From Triticum aestivum (Eukaryota; Streptophyta; Magnoliopsida; Poales; Poaceae): a stretch of DNA of 64,000 nt. The translations under genes and the position numbers were made by a program. Of this stretch, positions 36,540 through 46,818 are shown piece by piece. The stretch is taken from the NCBI RefSeq assembly GCF_018294505.1, contig NC_057809.1:510860741-510924740 (forward strand), written 5' to 3'. Position 1 is the first letter of the stretch, and each line of letters opens with the position of its first letter. The notes under the pieces were generated by a model. That model worked only from the letters and a program-made list of their open reading frames with translations, ran no database searches and was not told the DNA's origin.

Positions 36540-36615
36540 GCCTGCTCCTGTCAATCAAAAAATTAAAAATCCTGCCATGCCTGCTCCCGTCAATCAAAAA
36601 AATAAAAATCCTGTC
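36540..36615. repeat. Direct repeat of about 38 bp, two copies
   Basis: CCTGCTCCTGTCAATCAAAA, ATTAAAAATCCTGCCATG is followed directly by CCTGCTCCCGTCAATCAAAA, AATAAAAATCCTG. It lies upstream of the coiled-coil ORF. Confidence 0.75.
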
Positions 36616-36771
36616 GCACCCATACACCAGAGCAACGCCGCGATTGATATTTATATTTACCTGCCGGCAAGTAGATAAAAAAGGGGTGAAAAAACAAATG
36701 TGGCGGCAGCCTAGCTAATCGGTCGAACTAGCTCAACTAGCTAGCCACCGTGCTTCACTGATGTACTCGGC

Positions 36772-36960
36772 GGGAAAGGTGGTCTTTCGTGATTTGATGA
36801 CTCATTTACTTGCTTCGGTGCTACGACCGAGGAGGACCCAAAAAACGCGCGCTAGGGCATCCCACGTCAGGAAGAATATATGCGTGCACCACCCGGGAGG
36901 ACCCCGAAACCGCGCGGTAGGGTGTGCCACGTCTCGGCATGGAGGAAAAATGTGCGTGTA
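36772..36960 (-). promoter_or_regulatory. Shared 5'-flank module, copy 3
   Basis: GGGAAAGGTGGTCTTTCGTG, ATTTGATGACTCATT and GGTGCTACGACCGAGGAGGA match copy 1 in order. A second internal repeat (GGAGGACCC then CGCGC, GGGCATCCCACGTC, and again at about 36895-36935) is seen. It is about 430 bp upstream of the coiled-coil ORF. Confidence 0.45.
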
Positions 36961-37605
36961 AAAATATACTATATCAGACGTAGTACCTATGGTTCGACCT
37001 CGGGACCCAGCCAGTCGGTCGAAAACACCCCACTAGCCACAGAGCTTCATCATGCAAACGTGGCACGGAGGATAGATGTGGGTAGCTCTGTCTCGACCAG
37101 CCACAACGTCTCTTGTTCTAGGCGATTCTTCTATTTTCCAAGCTTTTTTTAGTTGTAATAACACGAGGGAAAGCTAGCGCCGCTCTTCATGTGTGCCCGT
37201 GCAAAGGTTAGACGATGGAGAGAAGAGAGATTGAGATCGTAGACCTGGGACCCACCAGTAAGTGAGACAACGGTCATGCACGTGTTGATGAGGCACTCCC
37301 TCTACTCTACTCAACGAAAGTACTGTATAAATAAAATCAAGTTATGGGACAAAGCCAAAAACCGTTCGTTTTTTTAGGCTATCGACTTACGCTTTGTAGT
37401 CCAGGTTGCCAGTTCGAATCTCGTCTTTCAGATTTGTTAGTTTTAGGTCCAAATTTGATTAATGACAAGTGGGACCCCCGTGTGTTGTTCCGATATTTCA
37501 GTGTAGGATGGTTTTTTTGAACAAACACTTTGCGCGGTTAGAAAAGTAACGGCACGAGTTACACGTATTTTGCAAGTTTACGAACAAAAATGATAGCGGC
37601 ATAGA
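36961..37605. other. Old duplicated flank, no gene
   Basis: 37180-37270 (CTCTTCATGTGTGCCCGTGC, GACCCACCAGTAAGTGAG) is paralogous to 41870-41960. A phrase TTGCCAGTTCGAATCTCGTC near 37410 resembles TCATATGTTTGAATCC near 42150. No coding frame. Confidence 0.4.
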
Positions 37606-38545
37606 ATATCACATCCACCCCGCAGCTTAGATACTATGGTGATACGAGTTTTTACACCGTTGGAAGTGAGATCCAATGGCTTGGGAGTAGTCTTTGTAAT
37701 TATGTGTAATTTCCAAACTCTCAAAAGGTTTTTTTGCAAATAAAACATTCAGGCATCGTGTGTGTCGCTGCATCTTCGATCCAATGGCTCCCCGGTGCTC
37801 ATATTAGGTGCTCCTCATAGCTTAATTACCCGCTACGGTGATATGAGCATCTAGGTCGTATGATCAGTGATCAGATGGCACATGCGTAGTACTTGTACTT
37901 TCTGCGCATTTCCCAAACTCTATCAGCCGTATATTGCAAAAACATTCAATCCTCCTATTGTGGGCCGTTAGATCTCAGTGAACTCGTATCACCATAGAAT
38001 CTACGGTGCGGGAGCACCTCATACTTTCCCGTGTGAGAAAACATAAGGTGCTATCGCAGCTTGGATGCTACGGTGATACGAGCTTGGAGGTCGTTTGATC
38101 TGAGATCCAATGGCATCTAAGCAGTCTTTGTGCTAGTAAGCAGTGGCCGAACTCTTTTGGGGCTTTTCTGCAAAAAATCATTCGAACCACCGACGAGGTG
38201 TTGGGTCACAAATCCAACGCCTCCGAAGAGCTTGTATCACCAAAGCATCTAAGGTGTGGTAGCACATTATATTCTTACATACAGGAGAATATGATGTCCT
38301 CCTTCATCTTAGATGCTACGGTGATACGAGCTTCGAGGTCGTTGGATATGGGATCAAAGGGCATCTAAGTAGTTTTTGTACAAATTGTGTGCAATTCTCA
38401 AACTCATCAAGGTTTCCTGCAAAAATATTAAGACACATCATGTGAGCTGCTATATCTCAGATCTACAAGCTCCAAGCAACTCGTATCGGCATATAGCATC
38501 TAAGGTATGGGGGCACATGATATTCTCCCGGGGAGGAGGGGTGGG
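37606..38545. repeat. Array of four foldback repeat units of ~220-250 bp
   Basis: Each unit opens with GATGCTACGGTGATACGAGC, then GAGATCCAATGGCATCTAAG and TTCTGCAAAAA, and closes with an inverted form, CTCGTATCACCATAG, ATCTAAGGTGTGG and GCACATGATATTCTCCC. Unit openings lie near 37627, 37830, 38060 and 38310. The ends of each unit are mutually inverted, so each can form a stem, while the units themselves lie head to tail. No coding capacity. I do not recognise a named MITE family. Confidence 0.7.
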
Positions 38546-38771
38546 GGTGCACAACCAATCGGTGGCTGGGAGGGTGGGGACAAATATAATCTAAACAACC
38601 CTAAACAGACCTCCACAATTTTATCTAAGGTCGAGGGGTTGACCCCCGACAATCATAGCTCCGCCTAAACAGAACATTTGCATGTACTGTATTAATAGAC
38701 TTAATATTCATGTTTCAGTTTCATGTTCATTTTAAATATTGAACTGAGGACCATGGATGTCTTACATTTTA

Positions 38772-38931
38772 CTCCCTTCGTTCCCAAATATTAGTCTTTT
38801 TAGAGGCTTCAAATGGACTGGCACATACGGATGTATATAGACATATTTTAGAGTCTAGATTCACTCATTTTGCTCCGTATGTAGTCACTTGTTGAACTCT
38901 CTAAAAGACTAATATTTAGGAATAGAAGGAG
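38772..38931. mobile_element. Stowaway MITE (160 bp)
   Basis: CTCCCTTCGTTCCCAAATAT at the left, complementary to ATATTTAGGAATAGAAGGAG at the right, with TA on both sides (38770-38771 and 38932-38933). The arms GTCTTTTAGAG-type are inverted. Confidence 0.88.
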
Positions 38932-39060
38932 TATTTTTGAATTCGTGTCATACATGCATGGTTTGGAAAAATAGATGCACTATACTTATTGGATTGTTGT
39001 TGTGTTGATGCGTGTGTGTCTCTCTGTTTGTGTGTGTGGTCATATGCTTGATACATACAA

Positions 39061-39480
39061 AGTTTTCTCACCTCCATGTTGTTCATCTTTTAAATTTGAA
39101 TTTGCATTGGAAAACATACTAGGGATACCATGAAATGTGAAATCCACGTTGAGATCACTATATCACAAACTCACTCTAATTCAACAACTCGTCATAAATC
39201 AATTACCATGTTGAGATTAGTATTTGCAAGGAAAATACGGGTATTGTAATACACATAGATTTGTTCGGCAATTTAAAAGGTTCCTTTCGTATTCTCGAAT
39301 GGTAGGACCCAATGGCGTACCAGCCAGACCTTGGCTCATGTTGATCCTAAAAAAAGCGGGCTCGTGTCCTTCGGTGGCGTGCGTGGTACGCACATTAGGC
39401 AACCCCATTACCCCAACCAGTCGAGCCTCAGCATTTCAAGTCGAAATATCTGGCGGCCAGAATTCCAGCCCTAGGAAATT
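39061..39480. repeat. Segmental duplication, copy A
   Basis: AAGTTTTCTCACCTCCATGT, GTGAAATCCACGTTGAGAT, TTTGCAAGGAAAATACGGGT and GAAATATCTGGCGGCC are matched in order by 42169-42649 and, after the Gypsy insertion, by 56176-56206. The two copies are diverged, so the duplication is older than the Gypsy insertion. Confidence 0.7.
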
Positions 39481-40326
39481 CACCTCATGTCCCCGGTCCA
39501 TAATGACTACCGATGAACAACGGAGGGATGCTTTAGTAACTAGACAATGTTACCTACCGTGCCGAGCACGGTTCAATTCCCTCGGTCGCCGCTCGTCAAG
39601 GTCACCCGTCAACTGCATTGCCTAGTACTACTACTACTACTACACCAGGATGAGCACGGAATTGAGCCCGTTTGTTCGTGCCTAGTACTTGAGTTAATAT
39701 ATCAGGCAATGCACTGGTACGGAGGGATTATCCTTTTACTCTGCATATATAACTTGTCTGAAGTCTAACTAAGCAAAATGTTTGACCAAATCCTTTCTTA
39801 AGAAATATAACAGGACAGATGTATGGCTTGAAAATTTATTGCATGATGCAGATTATGATATTATTTCGAATCCTGGATCTTAAATTTCTGAAAATCCAAA
39901 AGTGAGCATAAATTCTTGAAACTAAGCATGGTCATGTGATATGGCACAAATATTACTTCGTAAGTTTTTTCTTCAATTTGAGACAAGCTGCTTATGACAA
40001 GTTGCATAAATGAAGAGCCAAGGTATTTTGGAAGAAAGACCTGTCATGTTAAGGCGAACACTTTCACTATAGAAACCGTGGGCGTTTACATGCTGCCACG
40101 AGTCCCCGCTTCCCATCGGCAATCGACAGGTGACGTCCGAGAAAGCGTGTGAGTCGACGGGAGGCGTGTGAGCAGACCGCTGCGCCGGCTGTCAGGGAGG
40201 CGTGTGAGCAGCTTGCTGTGCAGGCGAGCCCTTTGACCAGGCTCCGCCGCCCACCGTCGTCCCAACTACTCCCACTTTTAATGTCGTCGGTGCCGCAGTT
40301 TAAAATCAACCCCGCACTACCTGGTA
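39481..40326. other. Spacer, with a TAC microsatellite
   Basis: A (TAC)6-like run lies at about 39627-39643. Nothing else recognisable. 40141-40225 has a short direct repeat of GGGAGGCGTGTGAGCAG. Confidence 0.5.
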
Positions 40327-40648
40327 CTCCCTCCTTTCCGGTTTATAGGGCTTATCTCAAAATGTTAGTTTTTCCATTTTATAAGGCTCAATTTTGTTGT
40401 TTCCCATCTTATGTTCAGATTCCAAGGTAAATTAAATCATTGCATGCAAGTATTAAGAGTAAATTGACCAATGCATGTAATTTATGCATGCATGCATTGC
40501 AATTAATGCATTGGTAAACATATTTTTTGAGAAAAACAAGAGCATTAATTGGGTGCTTTTGCAAACTAGAAAAAGTATTCCACCACTCACCATCTACCTT
40601 GGTTGGTGATATTTTTGAATTGAGCCTTATAAACCGGAAAGGAGGGAG
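40327..40648. mobile_element. Stowaway-like MITE (322 bp)
   Basis: CTCCCTCCTTTCCGGTTTAT at one end and its complement ATAAACCGGAAAGGAGGGAG at the other, with TA on both sides (40325-40326 and 40649-40650). It has TATGCATGCATGCATTGCA inside. It lies directly before the ORF at 40716. Confidence 0.88.
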
Positions 40649-40715
40649 TATCGCTACAATCCTCTCTCTTCCCCTCCGATTCTCCTGTCGTCTACCTCCA
40701 ACTAGCCTGACCTAA

Positions 40716-41425
40716 ATGTACGCCATGCCGCATCACGATGGTCTGCCCTTAGTGTTCCAGTTTCCTGAGGAAGACACCCAGCCGGAGTCTCAAGAACATA
40801 AGGCGCTTTGGGACGAGCTTGAATTGGCCTTGCGGGAAGACGCTGCGCCTGTCCCTGCTCCCGTTCCGGCTCCCATCGCCCGACTGCGCCAGCGCCCATC
40901 CCCGTGGCATTGATGGGCTGGGAGCCGCACATTGTCGCCGAGCTTGATCTCACGGGGTTCCACGAGGTGCCCGCCGACTTTCACGCGCCCGTGCACCTGC
41001 CAGCGCATGCGCCTGCGCGTGCACTGACGCGCATGCCCGTGCCGGTGCCTGTGCACCTGCCAGCGCCTGCACCTGCGCGTGCACTGACGTGCGCGCCCGT
41101 TCTGGTGCCCGTGCACACGAATGTCTCCGATGCGCCGTTGACAGCGCCTGTCCTTGCGCGGGTGCCAGTGCCCCCCTCAGCGGCATGGATGGCCGCCGTC
41201 GACCGCTTTCTTGCACCAACGCCAGTCGCCTCCTCCCGCCAGTTGGCTCGCTCTGAAGTCCAGAACATTTTGGCCTTCCTTGAAGCTAGGCCAACGTCCA
41301 GGAGTACGCCAACAATGGCGCAAGACACCGCCATCGACGTCGGTCAGTGGCCCGACGACACACAGAGCACGGCAGAGGAGCCGCTTCCCACCGCGAGACG
41401 CCACCGTCGCCGCCGCTTAATATAA
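40716..41425 (+). pseudogene. Proline/alanine-rich hypothetical protein with a frameshift
   Basis: An ATG frame (MYAMPHHDGLPLVFQFPEED) runs to 40913 and includes HKALWDELELALRED. The next frame, open from before 40904 to the stop at 41425, continues with WEPHIVAELDLTGFHEVP and a P/A/V-rich repeat region (PVHLPAPAPARAL twice). A C-terminal part follows with SEVQNILAFLEARP and a basic end, RRHRRRR. GC content and composition run smoothly across 40880-40905, so a one-base indel there is the simplest reading. An intron is less likely because there is no room for one. The product is unknown. The P/A repeats are 54-60 bp DNA repeats (41000-41110). Confidence 0.45.
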
Positions 41426-41437
41426 ATTTCCCATGAA

Positions 41438-41474
41438 AAACGTTCGGACTGCCATGCTTAAAATCCGAACGTTT
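41438..41474. other. Perfect 11-bp inverted repeat after the P/A-rich ORF
   Basis: AAACGTTCGGA (41438-41448) and TCCGAACGTTT (41464-41474) are exact complements with a 15-base loop. They lie just after the ORF stop. It could be a transcript-end hairpin or the remnant of a foldback element. Confidence 0.6.
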
Positions 41475-42160
41475 ATCATTTCCGTTTATTTTATATCGAT
41501 CATCATATAATTTAAAGTCGGAGTCAGACTGAACGAAATGTATGGTTTGATCGATTGAATGTTCTGCTAGAGCCGTATCAAATTAAATATAAAACGTCAT
41601 CAAGCCACACATATTCCTTGTCATCCAACGACCTAGACTGCTTCAATGTCGAGCGCTTAACGTGTTTAGCGTGTAGTTAATTTCATGCCAAAAATAGTGC
41701 TAATCACATGACAACATGCAAATAATATCCTAGTAGTTAATATCCGCATGCACTTAATATACATCCAAATTAACGTGCATTGCATGTACACACTGACTAG
41801 TGCTGCTAGTACGTGAAACTGGTGCCGTGACTTGTGAACGCGTCCAAATATGGTCAACGGCAACATCGCCCGCGAGTTCTTCATGTTTGCCCGCGCGTCT
41901 AAACGCAGAAGGGGAGGAGAGAGAGAGCACACATGGAACCCACCAGTAAGTGAAGATGTGTAGATATATTTTGTGCGTGGGAGGAAGCAAGGTCAACCGA
42001 TCACATAGGGTCGCTGTGCGATCGAAAGAGTGAGACGGGTTGGAGAGAGTGACCTAGATAGATGATGTGCGTGAGAGAGTATACAATGTGAATAGGTCGA
42101 ATTGGGCTCAAACATGGTGACATATCGTTTGTTGTGCTATTTTGTAGGTCATATGTTTGA
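41475..42160. other. Spacer, including duplicate of 37180-37270
   Basis: 41870-41960 pairs with 37180-37270 (see there). The rest has no gene or repeat that I recognise. Confidence 0.4.
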
Positions 42161-42649
42161 ATCCATCCAAAAGTTTTCTCACTACCATGGTGTTCATCAT
42201 ATACACATGCATTTGTATTAAAAAAGTAGCGTGGATACAGTGAAATGCGAAATCCACATTAGAATTGGAGATCGCTACGTGACACACACTCTAATTCAAA
42301 TAACTAACTACGTGACAAACACTCTAATTCAAATAACTAATTGTGTGAGGCACACTCTAATCCACGTTAGCGTGGGTACCGTTTTGATTTTTTTTTTCAA
42401 ATAACTCCTCATTAATTAATTTATAGTACTCCCTCTGTTCACTTTTATAAGACCTTGAAGACATTTCAGACAATGTGCAAAACAGTTCATTTTAAGTTGT
42501 TTGAAACGACTTACAAAAGTGAACGGATGGAGTATCTTGTTTCGAATGACTAATTATTGCAAGGAAAACACGGGCATGGTAATACATACAGATTCGTTTG
42601 CAAATGAAAGAAGATTCGTTTGCATTCTCAAATGTAGGCGGACTAGGCA
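42160..42649. repeat. Segmental duplication, copy B (left of the Gypsy insertion)
   Basis: Matches 39061-39310 in order, with an internal expansion of CTCTAATTCAAATAACTA and a Stowaway insertion at 42429. The match resumes beyond the retrotransposon at 56176. Confidence 0.65.
42429..42532. mobile_element. Stowaway MITE (104 bp)
   Basis: CTCCCTCTGTTCACTTTTAT at the left, AAAAGTGAACGGATGGAG at the right, TA at 42427-42428 and 42533-42534. It is absent from copy A of the duplication, so it inserted after duplication. Confidence 0.88.
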
Positions 42650-45600
42650 TGTCGTGACCCCGATCCTAAGTCACACCGATCTATCATGTAACACATCATA
42701 TCACTTTGCGGCCTCACGCACGGTATTCCCACGGGTGCCACCTTACCTGGCCCGGGACCGTTTGCGCCTTTTGGCTCACGTATATGATAGTGTCGCTAGC
42801 ATCCATATGACAAAGAACCCGGGCCGACATGGCTAGTCGTGAACCCAAAGCGGTGCTAACCTATGGGGACAGGCATACCTGAATCACATCGAGCATGTCG
42901 GTCAACAGCATATGAATCCGGGCTGTAGCACTGGGCTAACAGGACTCTAGGGAACCCGGGCTGTAGCAGGCTAGGCAGGACTCCGGAAGTCACCGCGACA
43001 TTTCCCCGAAGGGACAGACACAGGAACGAAGTGAAACACATGTCGGCCAGTCAAGTGTCCTGAGCAGTAGTGCTGGGCTAGCAGGACTCCGGTGAGCTGG
43101 GCTGTAGCGGATTACTATGGCTCAAGGAAGCACTAGACTACATTTCCCCATAAGAGAGGCTGCCAAGGATAAACAACCAGATTGTCGGATCCCACACATA
43201 GCAATACACGTTACACGTACGCATAACATGCAAGTATGTGATGTACAACATGGCATCACAACATAACGCAAACTCATATAGATAAAGGCCCAAAAGAGCC
43301 ACATAGCATTAAGTACAAGCAAGGGTCACATGACCCATCATTCGGAGCATACAAGCAACAAGCGGAAGCATTACATGTCTGAGTACAGACAACTACAAAT
43401 GAAAAAGGCTGAGGAGCCCGACTATCTACAACATCCAATCAAGATCGTAGCTGAGGTACAAGCTACTTGTCGAAGTCCACGTAAACTAGTAAGACCGAAG
43501 TCTCCGCTGCAAAAACATAAATAAAGCAACATGAGTACAAAGGTACTCAGCAAGACTTACATCAGATCCTATCATACATGCACTTGTATCAAGAATGTAA
43601 AGTGGAGTTTAGTTGCAGCAAGCCAGCTTTGACTCAGTGGCTATCCTGTACTACGACTGCTGGTAACTCTTTTGAGGTGGCGCACACGAGTCCACTAATC
43701 ACCACTTCAATACAGTACTATGGATTCATTCTCGTCTTCCTACGAGAAGGCCATCCATAGCACTCACACTTGTCTTGATCATTTTAGAGTATCCACTTCA
43801 AGTTGTCTATGTACCACGTAAGCATCCAAATAGTCCGTAACCGAGGACATGGCTATTCGAATAGATCATGATAACCCTGCAGGGGTGTACTTCTTCACAC
43901 ACGCTCTCACCACTTATCACCATGTACACGTCATGTACCTCGACAACTTTCAAGCGGAAGCCTGGCAAGGGTGTCGGCCATGACCTGACTAACCACACAG
44001 GACTCTAGTCCAGGTTTATCGCCTATTCGGGTTCCATCCGCAAGGAGATCCGGCCGGGGTGTCGCTCACGTCCCCAAACGATGTGTGCAGGGTCCCCAAG
44101 CCCACCTTGCCGGATGGATCTATGCTTGGTACACCGTGCCACTTGTGCCTAGTATGTCCCAAGCCCACCTGGCCGGGTGCCACTTGGTAGACTACTAACA
44201 CTACCTACAAACACCAGAAACTAATTGCAACTCCTGGACAAAGATCAAGTTGGTTAATAAGTCGAGAGAGCTTGGAGTGCCCGGAGCCCAATGTGTAGTA
44301 GTAGCTAGTCATTGGACAACATACACAGAACTCAGTGCTTAAGGACGGTTCTAGTGAGACAACCCACCATGTACTCCTACATGGCCTCTCACCGCTACCT
44401 TTACCAAATCGTGTTCACATGCTTAACTCTTAGCACCAGAACATATTGTACCACTCCAATTCATTCCCGATGAATCAGACCTGACACAACTCTAAGCAAT
44501 AGCAGGCATGGCATGGCAGGAACACAACATGGCTGAATCAACTCCTACACATGCTAGTGGGTTTTAACTATTTACTGTGGCAATGACAGGTCATGCAGAG
44601 GAATGGGTTCAACTACCGCAGCATAAAGTAGCAGTTGAATCGTTGTTGTCCTAATGCAATAATGAGAGCAGGAGCGAGAGAGTAGGATTGTATCGGAATG
44701 AACAAGGGGGTTTGCTTGCCTGGTAGATCAACAGGGGGGCACTGCTCCACTGATAGGTACTCTCGAACACTTTCCGGAGCAGGACCTATCGAGAAGGAAC
44801 GGTGTCGGAAATCAAACACAAGCATATGCAACATTATGATGCATGACCATGGCATGAGTATGTGATGTTGTTTGAGCTAATGCAACTAGCATTCATTTGG
44901 TTATAGTCCATTTGAACTAAAGATTCAAATGCACCTTTAACATAAGCTCTTAGATATGCCATAAGTGTGTTTTCATATATATACAGCATGTATAGATGGT
45001 TTTTCATGCATGAAAATGGTACAGATGGATAGATTGAATTTTTCTGATAATTTTTCATATATAAATTATTTCAATCTGAGCTACGGTTGAATTTCTATGA
45101 ATTTTTGAAGTTTATATCATTTTCTGGAATTTCCTGATTTATTTTAATACCAGAAAATGATATATTGCGTTAGCATGATGGCAGCATTGCATCAGCAGGT
45201 CAAAGGAGCTGTCCGAGTCAAACCTGACGTGTGGGATCCACACGTCAGTGACTCAGTTAGTTAACAGGGGGTTTATTTAGCCTAATTAGGATTAGTGGGC
45301 GCCGGGCCCACTGGTCAGTGACTAACTAGGTAACTAACCTAGGTTAATTAGTGTTAATCTAATACTAACTAAATGTCAGGGGGGTGGCCCACGCGTCAGT
45401 GACACAAGGGGGAGGTCAAACTGGGCCCACCCAGTCAATGGTCAGCGGGGTCAAAGCCACCGGCGGCTTGACCTCGGCGAGCCAGACGCGGCGGAGGGCC
45501 TTGGATTTCGCCCTCCGGCGACCATTTGGACGCCGGAGACCACTGGCGAGGAGCCAGCGCTCGTCCGCGTCATCTGGAGCAAGTGGGAGAGGCGGGGACG

Positions 45601-46818
45601 GCCGGAGCTCGCCGGAGCGGAGCTCGTGGCGGCGGCCGAAGCACAGGCTTCAAGCGAAAGAGGCTGTGGGGCACGGGGAGGCCACCCGAGGGGCTCTGCG
45701 GCACCCTCGTGGCACCAGGAGCACGGTGACGTGCTCGGTTGCAGCTGGCTCGGCCCCTGGCCACGGTGGCGCCATGGCCGGCGGCGAGGTGCTTCGGCTT
45801 CGGTCGAAACAGCGGCTGCGGTGATCGAGAAGCAAGGGGAAGAGGGGCAAACAATGATGGAGCTCACAGCGGTCGCAGAGGGCGTCGAAGCGGGCTCGGG
45901 GAAGCGTTGGTTGCCGCGAATTCGACGGCGGCGATCCACGGCGGCCGAGGCCGAAGACGAGCGCGATGAGGACGCTACGGTGCGTCCCGGCTTGCCTGGG
46001 TCGGTGGAGAAGACGAGGACGACGTCGTAGAGCTTGTAGACACGTCAGAGGGACGAGGCGGAGACGGTGGCCGCGGCAGCAGCGATCGCCAGCGACGAGC
46101 TCGCTCGGATGCGAGGAAAGGGAGAGATCCAGGGGAGGAGGGAGAGCGAGAGAGAGTGCGAGAGGTCCGGGGAAAGTGCGTGGCGTCGTCGGGGGCCTCC
46201 AGCAGCGAGCGGGGAAGCAGGAGGTGGCCGGCGCGTGCTCGCGCGCGTCGGGCACACGCGCGCCGTCCTCCTGGCAGGAGGTAGGCGATGACTGGCGTCG
46301 CCAGTCTGCTGGGCCGGCTAGAGGAGCTGGGCCGCCAGCTGGGCTGCCAGGCAGGTAAGGCCAGGTGAGCTTTCTCCATTTTGTTTTCTTTTCTATTTTC
46401 TGACCTTTGTTTTGATTTAATAAAAATACTAAATCAAGTTATTTTCTTCTGAAAATTTTTGCAGGGGCCTAAAGGATTATTCCAAAGCCCCTCACCAAAA
46501 TTCAGAATTATTGGACAATATTTTATATATATATAAATATTTATCCAACGCAAATAATTACTGGATTAATTCCAAATGGCCAAAATAAATATTTATGAGC
46601 TCCTAAAAATATTGGTTTGAAATTTTACCTCTACCCAATATTTTCAGAGAGAGACATGAACATTTTCGTGGACCCTTTTGGAGCAATTTTTATCTAGGTC
46701 ATTTCCAGAAATGATCTCTGAGGGTTTTAGAAATCCCCATTTCAAATTTAAATGAAATTTAAACGTGATGCACACATGACTAGCTAGCCTAGGTCATACC
46801 AGAACTAGGGATGTGACA
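42650..46818 (-). repeat. Gypsy 3' LTR (4169 bp)
   Basis: Starts TGTCGTGACCCC and ends GGGATGTGACA on the plus strand. Contains a GC-rich region (45380-46350) with several long open frames that recur in the other LTR and have no recognisable domain. Confidence 0.92.

Noticed and set aside
37372..37440. tRNA-like or SINE-like box B, GTTCGAATCTCG
   Set aside because: No matching box A at the right spacing and no cloverleaf could be drawn; the paralogous copy near 42150 has lost the motif.
39627..39645. CRISPR-like or functional repeat in the TAC run
   Set aside because: A simple trinucleotide microsatellite; no spacers, and the window is plant DNA.
45384..46379. Frames of 130-200 codons on both strands, repeated at 54508-55503
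   Set aside because: They are in the GC-rich part of the Gypsy LTRs; both LTRs carry them only because LTRs are copies. No domain, codon bias follows GC content.
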